Positions 13,451 to 27,033 of a stretch of DNA of 64,000 nt are shown one piece after another. This DNA comes from Scylla paramamosain (taxonomy: Eukaryota; Arthropoda; Malacostraca; Decapoda; Portunidae): NCBI RefSeq assembly GCF_035594125.1, contig NC_087158.1, positions 7,366,501 through 7,430,500 on the forward strand. The letters run 5' to 3'. The first letter of the stretch is position 1. Every line of letters begins with the position of its first letter. Below the pieces are notes generated by a model. The model had not been told where the DNA came from. It saw only the letters and a program-made list of their open reading frames with translations, and searched no databases. Both the position numbers and the translations under genes were made by a program.

Positions 13451-15776
13451 TTTTAATTCTTTTGTAAGATTGTTACGTAAAAAAAACGCCTAAATGAATC
13501 GGAAATATCCTATATGGGAAAAATTAAGACATTACGAGAAACGTGTATTATGAGTGTTTTTTTTTATTTTTTGGTATCAAAAGGGTAAAACGCATGAAAA
13601 ACACTCTATATGGAGAAACAGAACAATACTGCCAAAAAAAAAACGTGCATTTTCAGTGTTATGACATTGTTAGTTACCAAAAAGCCAAAATTCATACAAA
13701 GACCCATATATAGATACATGAAACGACTTTAAAACGTATGAAAATACTATATATAGAGAAACAGAATACACTAACCAAAAATGTGTATTTTGTGTTTTTT
13801 TTTTTTATTTTTTTAAACTTATTATGTACAAAATCGCCTGTTATCAAACAAATCACCCTGCATACGGAAACAAAAAGGACAATACGAGAAATGTTTGTTG
13901 TGTTTTTTTTTTTTATTACTTTCTTAAGTACCAAATCAGTACTTCAATAGTGCTCTGAAGAAAAAGAACGAACTTACCAAAAACGGGTATTTTTTTACAT
14001 TGATAATTAACAAAACGCCAACATGCATGTAAAGCAACCTATATGAAGAAACGAAACGAAATCACTAGAAACTTGTCTTTTGTTATTTTTTGGGCGTGTT
14101 AGGCACCAAATCAGTAAGAAGCAACGAAATCACCCCATAGGGGAATAAAAAAACAACTTTACTAAAACGTGTCTTTAGAGTGTTTTTTTTTTAGGTTCTT
14201 ACGAACTAAAATGTCAAAATACATGCAAACACCCTGTTAGGTACCAAAGCACCAAAAACGGCCTATATGAGGAAACGAAAGGACATGACAAAAAACGTGT
14301 ATTATGAGTTTTTTTTTTTTTTAGCTTCTCAGGTACCAAAACGCAAAAATCGAAAAAGAAAAAACATAACCAAAATCGTGTAATTTAAATGTTTTTCACA
14401 TTGTCAGGTAGCAAAACACCATAATGCATGCTCGCTATACGAGAAAATTAAACAACAATATAAGAAATGTGTTTTTATGTGTTTTTCAGTGTGTTAGGCA
14501 CGAAAACGCTAAATAGCATGGAAAGCACCTTATATAGAAATGCAAAATAATAAGCATGTCTTTTAAGTGTTTTAAACTTTTTACGTTCCAAAACGCTAAA
14601 ACACGTGCAACAAACACAAATAATCTTACCAAACAGAAAAAAAAAATTACCAAAAACGTGTATTTTGAGACTTTTTGAGTCTGCTACGTACATCATCTTA
14701 AAAATGCATGTAAAACACCCTATATGAGGAAACGATAGGACATTACGAGAAACGTGCATTATCAGAGTTTTGAGTCTCTTAGGTACCAAACACTAAACCG
14801 CCTGAATGAAAACAGAACATCACCAAAAACGTGTTTTTAAGTTTTTTTTTTTTTTTCCTTTTTATGTACCAAAACGTCAAAATACATAGGAAGCATCCTA
14901 TATGGGGAAATGGAAAGACGTTTGGAGAAACAAGTTTTATTTGTGTTTCTGAGCTTTCTAAGTAAGCTTCCTAAGTACCAAAACTCTAAAAAGAATGAAT
15001 AGCCCCCTATATAGAGAAAAAGAACAACATTACCTAAAATCTTTATTTTGAGCGTTTTTCACATTATGTAGCAAAACATCATAATGCATGCAGATCCCTA
15101 TATGAAGAAGCAAAACGATATTACAGGAAACGTGTCTTTTGAGTGTTTACTTGAGTGTTAGGAATCAAAATGCTAAAAACCATTGAAAGCACCCTATTTG
15201 GCAATATAAAATAACATTACCAAGAAAGAATCTTTAGAGTGTTTTTCACCTTCTTACATCCAAAATCGCTGAAAAGCATGCAAAACAACCTTTACGGAGA
15301 AACAAATTAACATTACCAAAAACTTGTATTTTGATTGTTTTTGTGCTTGTTAAGTATAAAAGTGCCAAATTACACGCAAAGCATCCTACATGGAGAAAAC
15401 AAAGGACATTACGAGAAAAGTGTATTATGAGAGATTTTGAGCTTTTTAGGTACCCAGACTCAAAAACACATGATTAGAACTTTATATGGAAAAATAACAA
15501 CCGAAAACTTTTGCTTAAACTTTTTTTTCATATTGTTAAGTACCAAAAGACAAAATGCATTGGAAGCCCCCTTTATCGGGAAACGAAACGACATTATCAT
15601 CAACGTGTCTTTTGAGTGTTTTTCAACGTGTTAGACACCAAAACGCTGAAAAGCATGGAAAGCGCTCCATAAAGGAATACAAAATAACATTACTAAAAAC
15701 GTGTTTTAAAGGTTCTTATGTACAGAAACGCTAAAACTCAAGCAAAACACCCTTTATAGAGAAGCGAAATAAATAT
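13451..15776 (+). repeat. Diverged monomeric satellite
   Basis: These subunits keep the scaffold (TTACCAAAAACGTGTATTTTGAG, AACGC, GCATG, CTATATGGGGAAACGAAA) at a spacing of about 85-100 bp. They lack the fixed order and the GGTACC landmark of the higher-order units. They also differ strongly from each other and carry long T runs. In primate alpha satellite, blocks like this are older monomeric DNA flanking homogenised arrays; whether that holds here is inference. The block ends where a LINE fragment starts. Confidence 0.8.
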
Positions 15777-16276
15777 TTCGTTGACAAATTACATTCAGGA
15801 CAGTTAGGGAATATCCCTTACAGAAGAATAAGATCGCAGAAGAATGATCCTAAATGGATGACAGAGGTTAAAACATTACATAGGGCGAAAGAGAAGTATA
15901 TATGAGATTAAAGACAGGGGAAGTGGTTTTAAGGCAATAATATAATGAATTAGAAAAGTCAGGAGTTTAACAAGGAAAGCTAAAAATAGTTATGAATTAA
16001 AGGTAGCCAGCCAAGCGAAGATGGACCCCAAGGGATTTTGTCAGGCATATAAGACGAAGAATAGAGAAACAATAGTTCCTTAAAGACAGCAGAATGGGAC
16101 CTGCTTAGTTGTTGGGAGGAGATTAGTAAAATTGTGAACGAGTATTTTTTAACTGTCTTTGCCCAGGAAAACATGCAGGATTTGCCGAATAGTGACAAGA
16201 TATTTAGAGTAGAAGAAAATGAGAAGCTGACAGATATTACCATAACTAAAGAGATAGTGGAACAGGAGATAGATAG
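15777..16276 (+). mobile_element. CR1-like LINE fragment, between endonuclease and RT
   Basis: Non-satellite sequence. Its + frames, with stops and shifts, read GNIPYRRIRSQKNDPKW and, at 16134-16280, VNEYFLTVFAQENMQDLP followed by DITITKEIVEQEIDRI. The same stretch occurs at 31793-31960 (EEYFLTVFTQENMQ, DITIIKEIVEQVIDRL), immediately before a recognisable reverse transcriptase, so this is the linker between endonuclease and RT. Both ends are truncated directly against satellite, + satellite on the left and - satellite on the right. No target-site duplication is evident. It is a dead fragment. Confidence 0.75.
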
Positions 16277-19200
16277 GATTCACATATTGACTGACTTCCA
16301 TATTATTCATCGTTTTGGTGCCTAACATGCTGAAAAAACTGAAAAGACAGGTTTCTGGTAAAGTCGTTTAACTTCCTTATATAGGTGGCATGCACTTTAG
16401 AGTTTGGTACATAAAAATCCGAAAAAGAGCTGTAATTAACTTTTTTGATAATGTTCTTTTTTCCACATAAATTCCCTGAATTTTGGCAGAATTTTGCCAT
16501 CTTGGTACCTATGAAAATCAATATAAAAAAAGCTATTTTTTTTATTTATTCATTTTTTTCTCTATAAAGAGTGTTATTTGTGGGTTTTAATGTTTTGGTA
16601 CTTAAGGAACACTTAAAAACACTTAAAAACACTTAAAAATACATGTTTTTAGTAATTTATTCTGCTTCTCCATAAAGGAGTTTTTTTTGCATGCGTTTTA
16701 GCGTTTTGGTTTGTAAGGAGGTCAAAAACACTTCAAGGCAAGTTCTTGGTAAAAGTTGATTTTATTCCCATATAATGTGATTGCCCTGTTTTTTTTTTTT
16801 TTTTTGTGTGTGTGATTTATTGCCTAACACGCTCAAAAACACTCAAAAGACACTTTAAGTAATGTCATTCTATTTCCATCATAGTTTCGCGTGCTATTTG
16901 GGGTTTTGCTAAGAATGTGAAAAACACTCAAAATATACGCATTTGGTAAGGTTGTTCTGTTTCTCAATTGATATTGTTATTCATGAGTTTCAGCATTTTG
17001 GTATCTAAGAAACTTCTTTATATACACGAGTTTTTTGCGTTTTTTGCCTTTTGGTTCTTGTGAACCACAAGTTCTTTTGCTCAAAAATAATAAGACACTC
17101 ATTATACACATTTCTCGTAATGTCTTTTTGTTTCCCAATAGGGAGTGCTTTGCATCCATTTTCGCGTTTTTTGTAGGTAACAAGCTCAAAAAAACTCAAA
17201 ATGTACCTTTTTGGTAATGTTATTTTATTTCTTCTTATTGGTTGGTTTGCATCCGTTTTAGCGTTTTTCTACGTAAAACACTGAAAAGACACTTATTCAG
17301 TAATTTTGTTTTAGATTCCCATATAGAGTGACTTGCATTTTATTTACCGTTAGGGTGCCTAAAAAGCTGAAAAACACTCATAAGACAGTTTTCTGGCAAA
17401 GACGTTTAATTTCCCCATATAGGTGGCTTTGCATGCACTTTAGGGTTTGGTACATAACAGTACGAGAAAAAAAAAAGCTAAAATTAACTTTTTTGATAAT
17501 TGACTCATAATTTCCTGAATTTTGCCCAAATTTTGCCATCTCGGTACCTGTGAAGATGAAAAAGAAAGAAAAAAATATCGTATTTTTTTATTTATTTTTT
17601 TTCTCAATAAAGAGTGTTATTTGTGGCTTTTAGCTTTTTGGTAAATAATGATCTTAAAAACACTGATAATACACGTTTCTCGTCATGTCCTTTCCTTTCC
17701 CAAAAATAGGGTTCTTTGCATGTATTTAAGCGTTTTTATTGGTAACATGATCAAAAACACTCAAAATATATGTTTTTGGTAATGTTATTCTCTTTCTCCA
17801 TAAAGTGTGTTTTGCATGCGTTTTAGCGTTTTGGTATATAAGGAGCTCAAAACACTTAAAGGCAAGTTCTTGGTAAAAATTGAAGTTATTTCCATGTAAA
17901 GTGATTCCCCTGCTTTTTAGTGCTTTATTGCCTATCACGCTCAAAAACACTAAAGAGACACTTTTCTGGTAATGTCATTTTTTTCCCACATAAAGCTGGT
18001 TTCACATGCAATTAGGGATTTTGGTAACTAAGAATGTGAAAAGCACTCAAAATACACGCATTTAGTAAAGTTGTTCTGTTTCTCAATTAAGAGTGTTATT
18101 CATGAGTTTCAGCATTTTGGTATCTAGGAAACTTCTTTATATACACGAGTTTTTGCGTTTTTTGCCTTTTGGTTCTTTTGAACTATAAAACATTCATTCT
18201 ACACTTTTCTCGCAATGTCCCATTGTTTCCCAATATAGAGTGCTTTGTATCAATTTTCGCGTTTTTTTTTTTTTTTTTGTAGGTAACAAGCTCAAAAACA
18301 CTCAAAATATACCTTTTTGATAATGTTTTTCTACTTCTTGATATTGGTTGGTTTGCATCCGTTTTAGCGTTTTTCTACGTAAAACACTGAGAAGACACGT
18401 TTTCAGTAATTTTGTTTTGGTTTGCCATATAGAGTGAGTTTTTTTGGTGCTTAACATGCTGAAAAACACTCAAAACACAGATTTCTGGTAAGGTCGTTTA
18501 ATTTCCTCATATGGGAGGCTTTGCATGCACTTTAGTGTTTGATACATAACAGTCCGAAAAAAAGCTAATATCAACTTTTTGATATAAATCTCTTATCATA
18601 TAATTGCCTTATTTTTTCCCAGAATTTTGGCATCTCGGTACCTATAAAGGTGAATAACAAAAAAAAAAAAAAAAAATCCTTTTTTTATTTATTTTTATTT
18701 TTTTCTCTATATAACGAGTGTTATTTGTGGGTTTTAGCTTTTTGGTAGTTAAGGAACTTAAAAACACTCATAATACACGTTTCTCGTAATGTCCTTACGT
18801 TTCCCAAACATAAGGTTCTTTGCATGTATTTAAGCGTTTTTATAGATAACATTATCAAAAACACTCAAAATGCATGTTTTTGGTAATGTTATTCTGTTTC
18901 TCCATAAAGTTTGTTTTCCATGCGTTTTAGCGGTTTGGTATGTATGGAGCTCAAAAACACATATTGGCAAGTTCTTGGTAAAAGTTGGTTTTATTCCCAT
19001 GTAATGTGATTGCCCTGCTTTTTAGTACTTCATTGCCTAACACGCTTAAAAACAATTAAAAGACACTTCTGATAATGTCATTTTTTTCCCTCATAAAGCT
19101 AGTTTCTTATGCTATTTTGGGTATTGCTAACTAGGAATATGAAAAACACTCAAAATACAGGCATTTGCTAAGGTTGTTCTGTTTCTCAATTAAGATTGTT

Positions 19201-22200
19201 ATTCATGAGTTTCAGCATTTTGGTATCTAAGAAACTTCTTTATATACACGAGTTTTTGCGTTTTTTTACGTAAAACACTTAGAAGATACATTTTCATTAA
19301 TTTTCTTTTGGATTCCCATATAGAGTGAGTTCCTTATTATTTATCGTTTTGGTGCCTAGCATGCTGAAAAACACTTAAAAGACAGATTTTTGGTAAGGTC
19401 GTTTAATTTCCTCATATAGGAGGCTCTGCATGCACTTTAGGGTTTGGTACATAACAGTCCGAAAAAAAGCTAAAATTATCTTTTTTGATAATATTCTTTT
19501 GTTCATATAATTTTCCTGAATTTTCCCAGATTTTTGGCATCTCGGTACCTATGAAGATGAAAAAAAAATTCCTATTTTTTGTTTTTATTTTCTAAATAAA
19601 GAGTGTTATTTGTGGGTTTTAGCTTTTTGGTACTTAAGGAACTTAAAAAAAACACTCATAATACACGTTTCTCGTAATGTCCTTTGGTTTCCCAAACATA
19701 ATGTTCTTTGCATGTATTTAATTATTTTTATAGATAACATGATAAAAAACACCCAAATTACATGTTTTTGGTAATGTTATTCTGTTTCTCCATAAAGTTT
19801 GTTTTCCATGCGTTTTAGCGGTTTGGTATATAAGGAGCTCAAAAACATTTAAAGGCAAGTTCTTGGTAAAAATTGGTTTTATTCCAATGAAAAGTGATTG
19901 CCCTGCTTTTTAGTGCTTTATTGCCTATCACGCTCAAAAACACTCAAAAGACATTTTTCTGGAAATGTCATGTTTTCCCACATAAATCTGGTTTCGTATG
20001 AAATTTGGGTTTTTGGTAACTAAGAATATGAAAAACACTTAAAATACACGAATTTGGTAAGGTTGTTCTGTTTCTGAATTAAGAGTGTTAATCATGAGTT
20101 GCAGCATTTTGTTATCTAGGAAACTTCTCCATATATACGAGTTTTTGCGTTTTTTGCCTTGTTGTTCTTTTGAACTATAATACACTCATTATACACTTTT
20201 CTAACAATGTCCCTTTGTTTCCCAATATAGAGTGCTTTGTATGAACTTTAGCGTTTTTTTTGTAGGTAACAAGCTCAAAAACACTCAAAATATACCTTTT
20301 TGGTAATGTTTTTTTCTATTTCTTGATATTGTTTGGTTTGCATCCATTTTAGCGTTTTTCTACGTAAAACACTGGGAACACACGTTTTCAGTAATTTTGT
20401 TTTGGATTCCCATATAAAGTGAGTTCCTTATTATTTATCATTTTGGTGCTTAACATGCTGAAAAACACTCAAAAGACAGATATCTGGTAAGGTCGTCTAA
20501 TTTCCTTATATAGGAGGCTTTGCATGCAGTTTAGGGTTTGGTACATAACAGTCCGAAAAAAAAGCTAAAATCAACTTTTTTTATTATATTCTCTTATCAT
20601 ATAATTACCTTGAATTTTCCCAGAATTTTGGCATTTCGGTACCTATGAAGATGAATAACAAAAAAAAATTTTTTTTTTTATTTTTTTATTTATTTATTTT
20701 TCTAAATAAAGAGTGGATTTTAGGTTTTTGGTACTTAAAAACACTCATAATATACTTTTCTCGTAATTTCCTTTTGTTTCCCAAACATAAGGTTCGTTGC
20801 ATGTATTTAAGCGTTTTTATAGATAACATGATCCAAAATACTCAAAATACATGTTTTTGGTAATTTTATTCTGTTTCACCATAAAGTGTATTTTGCATGC
20901 GTTTTAATGTTTTGGTATGTAAGGAGCTCAAAAAGACTTAAAGGCAAGTTCTTATTAAAAATTGGTTTTATTCAAATGTAATGTGATTGCCCTGCATTTT
21001 AGTGCTTTATTCCCTATCAGGCTCAAAAACACTCAAAAGACTTTTTTTTCTGGTAATGTCATTTTTTTCTCACATAAAGCTGGTTTCGCATGCAATTTTG
21101 GGTTTTGGTAACTAAGAATGTGAAAAGCTCTCAAAATACACGCATTTAGTAAGGTTCTTCTGTTTCTCAATTAGGAATGTTATTCATGAGTTTCAGCATT
21201 TTGGTATCTAGGAAACTTCTCCATATCCACAAGTTTTTGCGTTTTTTGCCTTTTGGTTCTTTTCAACCAAAAGAACTTATTATACACTTCTCTTGCAATG
21301 TCCTTTTATTTCCTAATATAGAGTGCTTTGTATCAATTTTCGCGTTTTTTGTAGGTAACAAGCTCAAAAACACTCAAAATATACCTTTTTGGTAATGTTT
21401 TTCTATTTTTTTTTTTAAATTGGTTGGTCTACATCCGTTTTAGCGTTTTTTCTACGTAAAACACTGACAAGACACGTTTTCAGTAGTTTTGTTTGGATTC
21501 CCATATAGAGTGAGTTCCTTATTTATTTATCGTTTTGGTGCCTAACATTCTGAAAAAACACTCAAAAGACAGATTTCTTTTAAGGTCGTTTAATTTCTTC
21601 ATATAGGAGGCTTTGTATGCACTTCAGGGTTTGGTACATAACTCCGGAAAAAAGCTATAATTATTTTTTTATAATGATTTTTTTTTACAAAATTTCCCTG
21701 AATTTTTCCAGAATTTTGGTACCTATGAAGATGAATAACAAATTTTTTTTTTTCTCTATAAAGTGTTATTTGTGTGTTTTAGCTTTTTGGTACTTAAAGA
21801 ACTTAAAAACACTCATAATACACGATTTTCTTAATGTCCTTTTCTTATACAAACATAGGGTTCTTTACATGTATTTAAGCGTTTTTATAAGTAACATGAT
21901 CAAAAACACTCAAAATACATATTTTTGGTAGTTATTCTGTTTCTCCTTAAAGGGTGTTTTACATGCGTTTTAGCGTTTTGGTATGTAAGGAGTTAAAAAA
22001 AACACTTAAAGGCAAGTTCTTCGTAAAAGTTAGTTTTATTCCCAAGTTATGTGATTTTTCTGCTTTTTAGTGCTTTGTTGCATATCACGCTCAAAAACAC
22101 TTAAAAGACATTTTTCTGTTAATGTCATTTAAGCGTATTTATTGGTAACATGATCAAAAACACTATAAATACATGTTTTTGGTCGGTAATGTTATTCTGT

Positions 22201-24515
22201 TTGACCATAAAGTGTATTTTGCAGGCGTTTTAGTGTTTTGGTATATAAGGAGCTCAAAAAGACTTAAAGGCAAGTTCTTATTAAAAATTGGTTTTATTCC
22301 AAAGCAATGTGATTGCCCTCCTTTTTAGTGCTTTATTGCCTAACACGCTCAAAAACACTCAAAAGACATTTTTCTGGTAGTCATTTTTTTCCCACATAAA
22401 GCTGGTTTCGCATGCAATTTAGGGTTTTGGTAACTAAGAACGTGAAAAGCACTCAAAATACACACATTTAGTAAGATTGTTCTGTTTCTCAATTAAGAAG
22501 AGTGTTGTTCATGAGTTTCAGCATTTTGGTATCTACGAAACTTCTTCATATACACTAGTTTTTGCATTTTTTGCCTTGTGGTTCTTTTGAACTATAAAAC
22601 ACTCATTATACACTTTTCTTGCAATGTCCTTTTCTTTCCCATTATAGAGTGCTTTGCATCAATTTTCGTGTTTTTTATAAGTAACAAGCTCAAAAACACT
22701 CAAAATATACCTTTTTGGTAATGTTTTTCTATTTCTTTATATTGGTTTGTTTGCATGCGTTTTAGCGTTTTTCTACGTAAAACACTGAGAAGACACGTTT
22801 TCAGTAATTTTGTTTAGAATTCCCATATAGAGTGAGTTCTTTTTTTTTTATTGTTTTGGTGCTTAACATGCTGAACAACACTCAAAAGAGAGATTTCTGA
22901 TAAGGTCGTTTAATTTCCTCATATAGGAGACTTTGCATGCACTTTAGGGTTTGGTACATAACAGTCCGGAAAAAAAGCTAAAATTAATTTTTTTGATAAT
23001 ATTCTTTTATCATATAATTGCCCTGAATTTTCCCAGAATTTTGGCATCTCGGTACCTATGAAGATAAATAAAGAAAAATAAAAAAATCCTATTTTTTTTT
23101 TATTTATTTATTTATTTTTTCTCAATAAAGAGTGTTATTTGTGGGATTTACCTTTTTGGTACTTAAGGAACTTAAAAACACTCATAATACACGTTTCTCG
23201 TAATGTCCTTTCGTTTCCCAAACATAAGGTTCTTTGCATGTATTTAAGTGTTTTTATAGATAACATGATCAAAAACACTCAAAATACAAGGTTTGGTAAT
23301 GTTATTCTGTTTCTCCATAAAGTGTGTTTTGCATGCGTTTTAGCAGTTTTGTATATAAAGAGCTCAAAAACATTTAAGGGCAAGTTCTTGGTAAAAAATG
23401 GTTTTATTCCAATGTAATGTGATTGTCCTGCTTTTGAGTGCTTTATTACCTATCACGTTGAAAAACACTCAAAATACACTTTTCTGGTAAAGTCATTTTT
23501 TTTCCCCACAAAGCTATTTTCGCATGTAATTTGGGGTTTTTGGTAACTAAGAATGTGAAATGCACTAAAAATACACGCATTTAGTAAGGTTGTTCTGTTT
23601 CTCAATTAAGAGTGTTATTCATGAGTTTCAGCATTTTGGTATCTAAGAAATCTCTCCATATACACGAGTTTTTGCGTTGTTTGCTTTGTGGTTCTTTTGA
23701 ACTATAAAACACTCATTATACACTTTTCTTGCAATGTCCTTTTGTTTCCCAATATAGAGTGCTTTCCATCAATTTTCGCGTTTTTGTAGGTAAAAAGCTC
23801 AAAAACACTCAAAATATACCTTTTTTGGTAACGTTTTCCTATTTCTTGATATTGGTTGGTTTGCATCCGTTTTAACGTTTTTCTACGTAAAACACTAAGA
23901 AAACACGTTTTTAGTAACTTTGTTTTGGATTCCCATATAGAGTGAGTTCCTTATTATTTATCGTTTTGGTGCTTAACATGCTTAAAAACACACATAACAC
24001 AGATTTCTGGTAAGGTCGTTTAATTTCCTCATATTGGAGGCTTTCCATGCACTTTAGGGTTTAGTACATAACAGTCCGAAAAAAAAAAGCTGAAATAATC
24101 TTTTTTTATAATATTCTTTTATCACATAATTGCCCTGAATTTTCCCAGAATTTTGGCATCTCGGTACCTATGAAGATGAATAACAAAAAAAAAAATCCTA
24201 TTTATTTTATTTTATTTATTTATTTATTTTTTCTAAATAAAGAGTGTTATTTGTGGGTTTTAGCTTTTTGGTACTTAAGGAACTTATAAAAACACTCATA
24301 ATACACGTTTCTCGTAATGTCCTTTTGTTTCCCAAACATAATGTTCTTTGCATGTACTTAAGCGTTTTTATAGATCACATGATCAAAAACACTCAAAATA
24401 CATGTTTTTGGTAATGTTATTCTATTTCTCCATAAAGTTTGTTTTGCATGCGTTTTAGCGGTTTGGTATATAAGGGGTTAAAAAATACTTAAAGGCAAAT
24501 TCTTCGTAAAAGTAA
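16277..24515 (-). repeat. HOR satellite array, - orientation
   Basis: The same satellite is read here as its reverse complement. The inverted landmark (GGCATCTCGGTACC or variants) occurs near 16503, 17544, 18636, 19543, 20639, 21718, 23050 and 24163, giving spacings of about 1041, 1092, 907, 1096, 1079, 1332 and 1113. The array starts at GGATTCACAT, matching the reverse complement of about position 119, and stops at TTCTTCGTAAAAG beside the non-satellite core. The 0.91-kb unit, the variant landmark without GAGATGCC at 21718 and the aberrant join near 22127 all recur in the right array, so much of this block is its inverted duplicate. Confidence 0.93.
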
Positions 24516-24707
24516 TGAAATTATTACTTTGAAAGTATTGATGGCTGATCTCTTTCTATAGGTGAGGGTTAGTGTTCTCTACTGTACCAAATACTGAACT
24601 GTCTTTTGTACTATTTCTCCATCTGTATCCTACCCAGTAATGGTAATAGACTGAGGAACTCCCCACCTTTGTTAATTTTTACTAAGTATTGTCCTAGTGG
24701 TAATCAG

Positions 24708-24868
24708 ATGCAGAATTGATTTGCCTAGGAGTTGGGTATCTGAGAATGAGTGGTTATTGGCACCAAGTGCAGCTCAGTTGTGGGTAACTCCAGTTGTTGG
24801 GAGCATTCCATGGTACACAGATGGTGGGATAGTCTTGCCTTGGACTTGCAAATGTGTACTAGATCCCA
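24708..24868 (+). other. Possible exon 1 in left arm
   Basis: An open frame runs through with unremarkable amino-acid composition (…SWVSENEW…APSAAQLWVTPVVG…IPWYTDGGIVLPW). It is preceded by a possible acceptor (TGGTAATCAG) and followed by a good donor (CCCA then GTGAGTTT). The copy in the right arm (46308-46470) keeps most of the residues but has a 2-bp insertion near the end that changes the last dozen residues. I do not recognise the protein. Possible exon of a host gene or of an unknown element; weak evidence. Confidence 0.27.
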
Positions 24869-25430
24869 GTGAGTTTTGTTTTTATTTGACATGAATCCCA
24901 AGTTTATTTAGGCATTTCAGGGACTTATTGTGGGTGATGGAGATCTCCACAGCACTCTTCTCTTGGTGGGTGGGTAGCTGTAGAAAAATTCATATAAATA
25001 GAGATGTCAGATGTAGGTAAAATAGAGAAATGTTGATTTAATTGTGAACTAAATCCCACAACTTATATTATCTTTGATAAGAAAGGTTTCATTTAGACCA
25101 TGAAAATTGGATAAATGAAGCTGAGCATTATTTTACTGCAACAAGAAGGCACACAAAGTGAAGGAGATCGCATACTTGACTTTAGTTTGTTGTTCCTTTG
25201 ATGGGGAACTTGTATCATTGTTAAAGGCTTAAATCCTGTAAAATAGCATGGATCCATCGGAATCTTTATTCAGTCAAAAGTTTATATGATGTGTAGACTA
25301 TTGAAGCTTGCCAGCCTGGAACCTGGAGCCTGCTTGTTGTAGAGTTGTCCTATGTTCTGTAGATTTGCTTGATATTATAAACAATTATGATAAAATTTTT
25401 GTAAACAATTTTGTTCTTTATTTCTTTCAG

Positions 25431-25614
25431 TATCAGATTCAGTATTTTCTCCATCTTATGGCAGCATATATTTTCAACACAGAGTGAGGTCAGTGTCATT
25501 CCTCCTGTCCACTACCCCAACTTCTACTCCCAACACTACCACAGCAATGAGCGGTCTGGTGTGGTGGCTGAGGATTCTTTTGAAGAGGACAATGCTTCTG
25601 CTTCATCTGAGCAG
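25431..25614 (+). other. Possible exon 2 in left arm
   Basis: The stretch follows a polypyrimidine tract and acceptor (TTTATTTCTTTCAG) and ends at GAGCAG before GTCAGA, a weak donor. One frame is open through 184 bp and reads …IPPVHYPNFYSQHYHSN…GVVAEDSFEEDNASASSEQ, ordinary protein-like composition with an acidic, serine-rich end. The right-arm copy (45563-45745) is 183 bp: one C is missing in CTACCCCAAC, which breaks that frame. If this is a real exon, the left copy is the intact one. I do not recognise a family. Confidence 0.33.
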
Positions 25615-25971
25615 GTCAGAAGGTGGATGGCAGCAGTACTAGTAGCGGACTGGTGTTACCTTGATGCTACTGCTACATTGCATTATTTGCATAGTTTTTT
25701 TTCAGTTGTCATGGACTTTGTGTAATATATATAAAAGTATATGAAGCTCAAGAAACTTGTTGATAAGGTTTATGTTCAGCATACAAATTGTAGGCTGCAA
25801 AGACAAGGATTGAAATATCATTGCCACAATTCTTGACAAAGCATTTGGTGCCACAGAATATTCAGCAATGTAATGTTTGTTTGGCAAACAAACCAGTTTC
25901 CCTGAATGATAGCTTTATTTCTGCAGGTTAATACAGTCTCTCTATGGGGGAGAGTTTGGAGACAAAGCCAA

Positions 25972-26182
<211 letters not shown>

Positions 26183-26771
26183 GTTTGTGAGCCAAGCATA
26201 CTGATCATTACACTATCATTTGTAGTTTTAATATGTAATTTAGATCAAGGACAGTGCAGTGATAGAGGAAAAATTATTCACTAGATTTTTTCAGAGAAGT
26301 TTTATGACATAAAGGATTAATTGAACGATCAGTATATATATTGGCTCACTAGCTGCATCTCTTTAACACAGAAAGCTTTCACTAATTATCTTGGCCCAAT
26401 TCATTAAGTGCATCGCTGTTGTGGGAGGGAAGATATGCAGTGTTTCCCTGCCATCTGTGGGAGTTACATTCCAGAGCCTCCTGCAAATAGTTAAAATCTG
26501 TGAATATGGGAAACCATCCTTATAAGGATCAGAACTACCTATATTTATAGTTTAAACCTTAAACTATGCATCTCACATTTACTAAGCAATTCACTTTAAG
26601 ACAATAAAAAACAGTTATTATACGTATAGTACATGATATTTTAATTAAAAAATACAGTGCACTATAAAATAAAAGGGGAATAAGTTGATATGTACAATAA
26701 ACCCTTCATATAATGAACTTCTATTTACCAAATTTCAGATATAACAACCTATTTAAGGCTGCTGTCTGCTG

Positions 26772-26772
<1 letters not shown>

Positions 26773-26868
<96 letters not shown>
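26773..26868. repeat. (CT)n microsatellite, about 96 bp
   Basis: Pure CT repeat within the MITE of the left arm, matched by (GA)n at 44559-44651 in the right arm. Confidence 0.97.
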
Positions 26869-26870
<2 letters not shown>

Positions 26871-27033
26871 ATACACATATATAGCAAATTTTCATCTCAA
26901 GTGACCCATTCTCCCCCCATATGTGTTCGTTATATCTTGGGTTACTGTAATTTATAACTGAAAGAATAATTTGGGCTCTTTGGGCTGAAAGACTGAGCTG
27001 GTGGTGACACCTGGCAACTCTGAAAACTCCCCA

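Noticed and set aside
1..15776. A CENP-B-box-like motif in the conserved AAAACGC region
   Set aside because: The resemblance does not extend beyond a few bases, and no defined arthropod box is available for comparison.
1..24515. CRISPR array, because of regularly spaced similar segments
   Set aside because: Spacing of about 95 bp has no distinct unique spacers, the whole unit is repeated, and the surrounding elements are eukaryotic.
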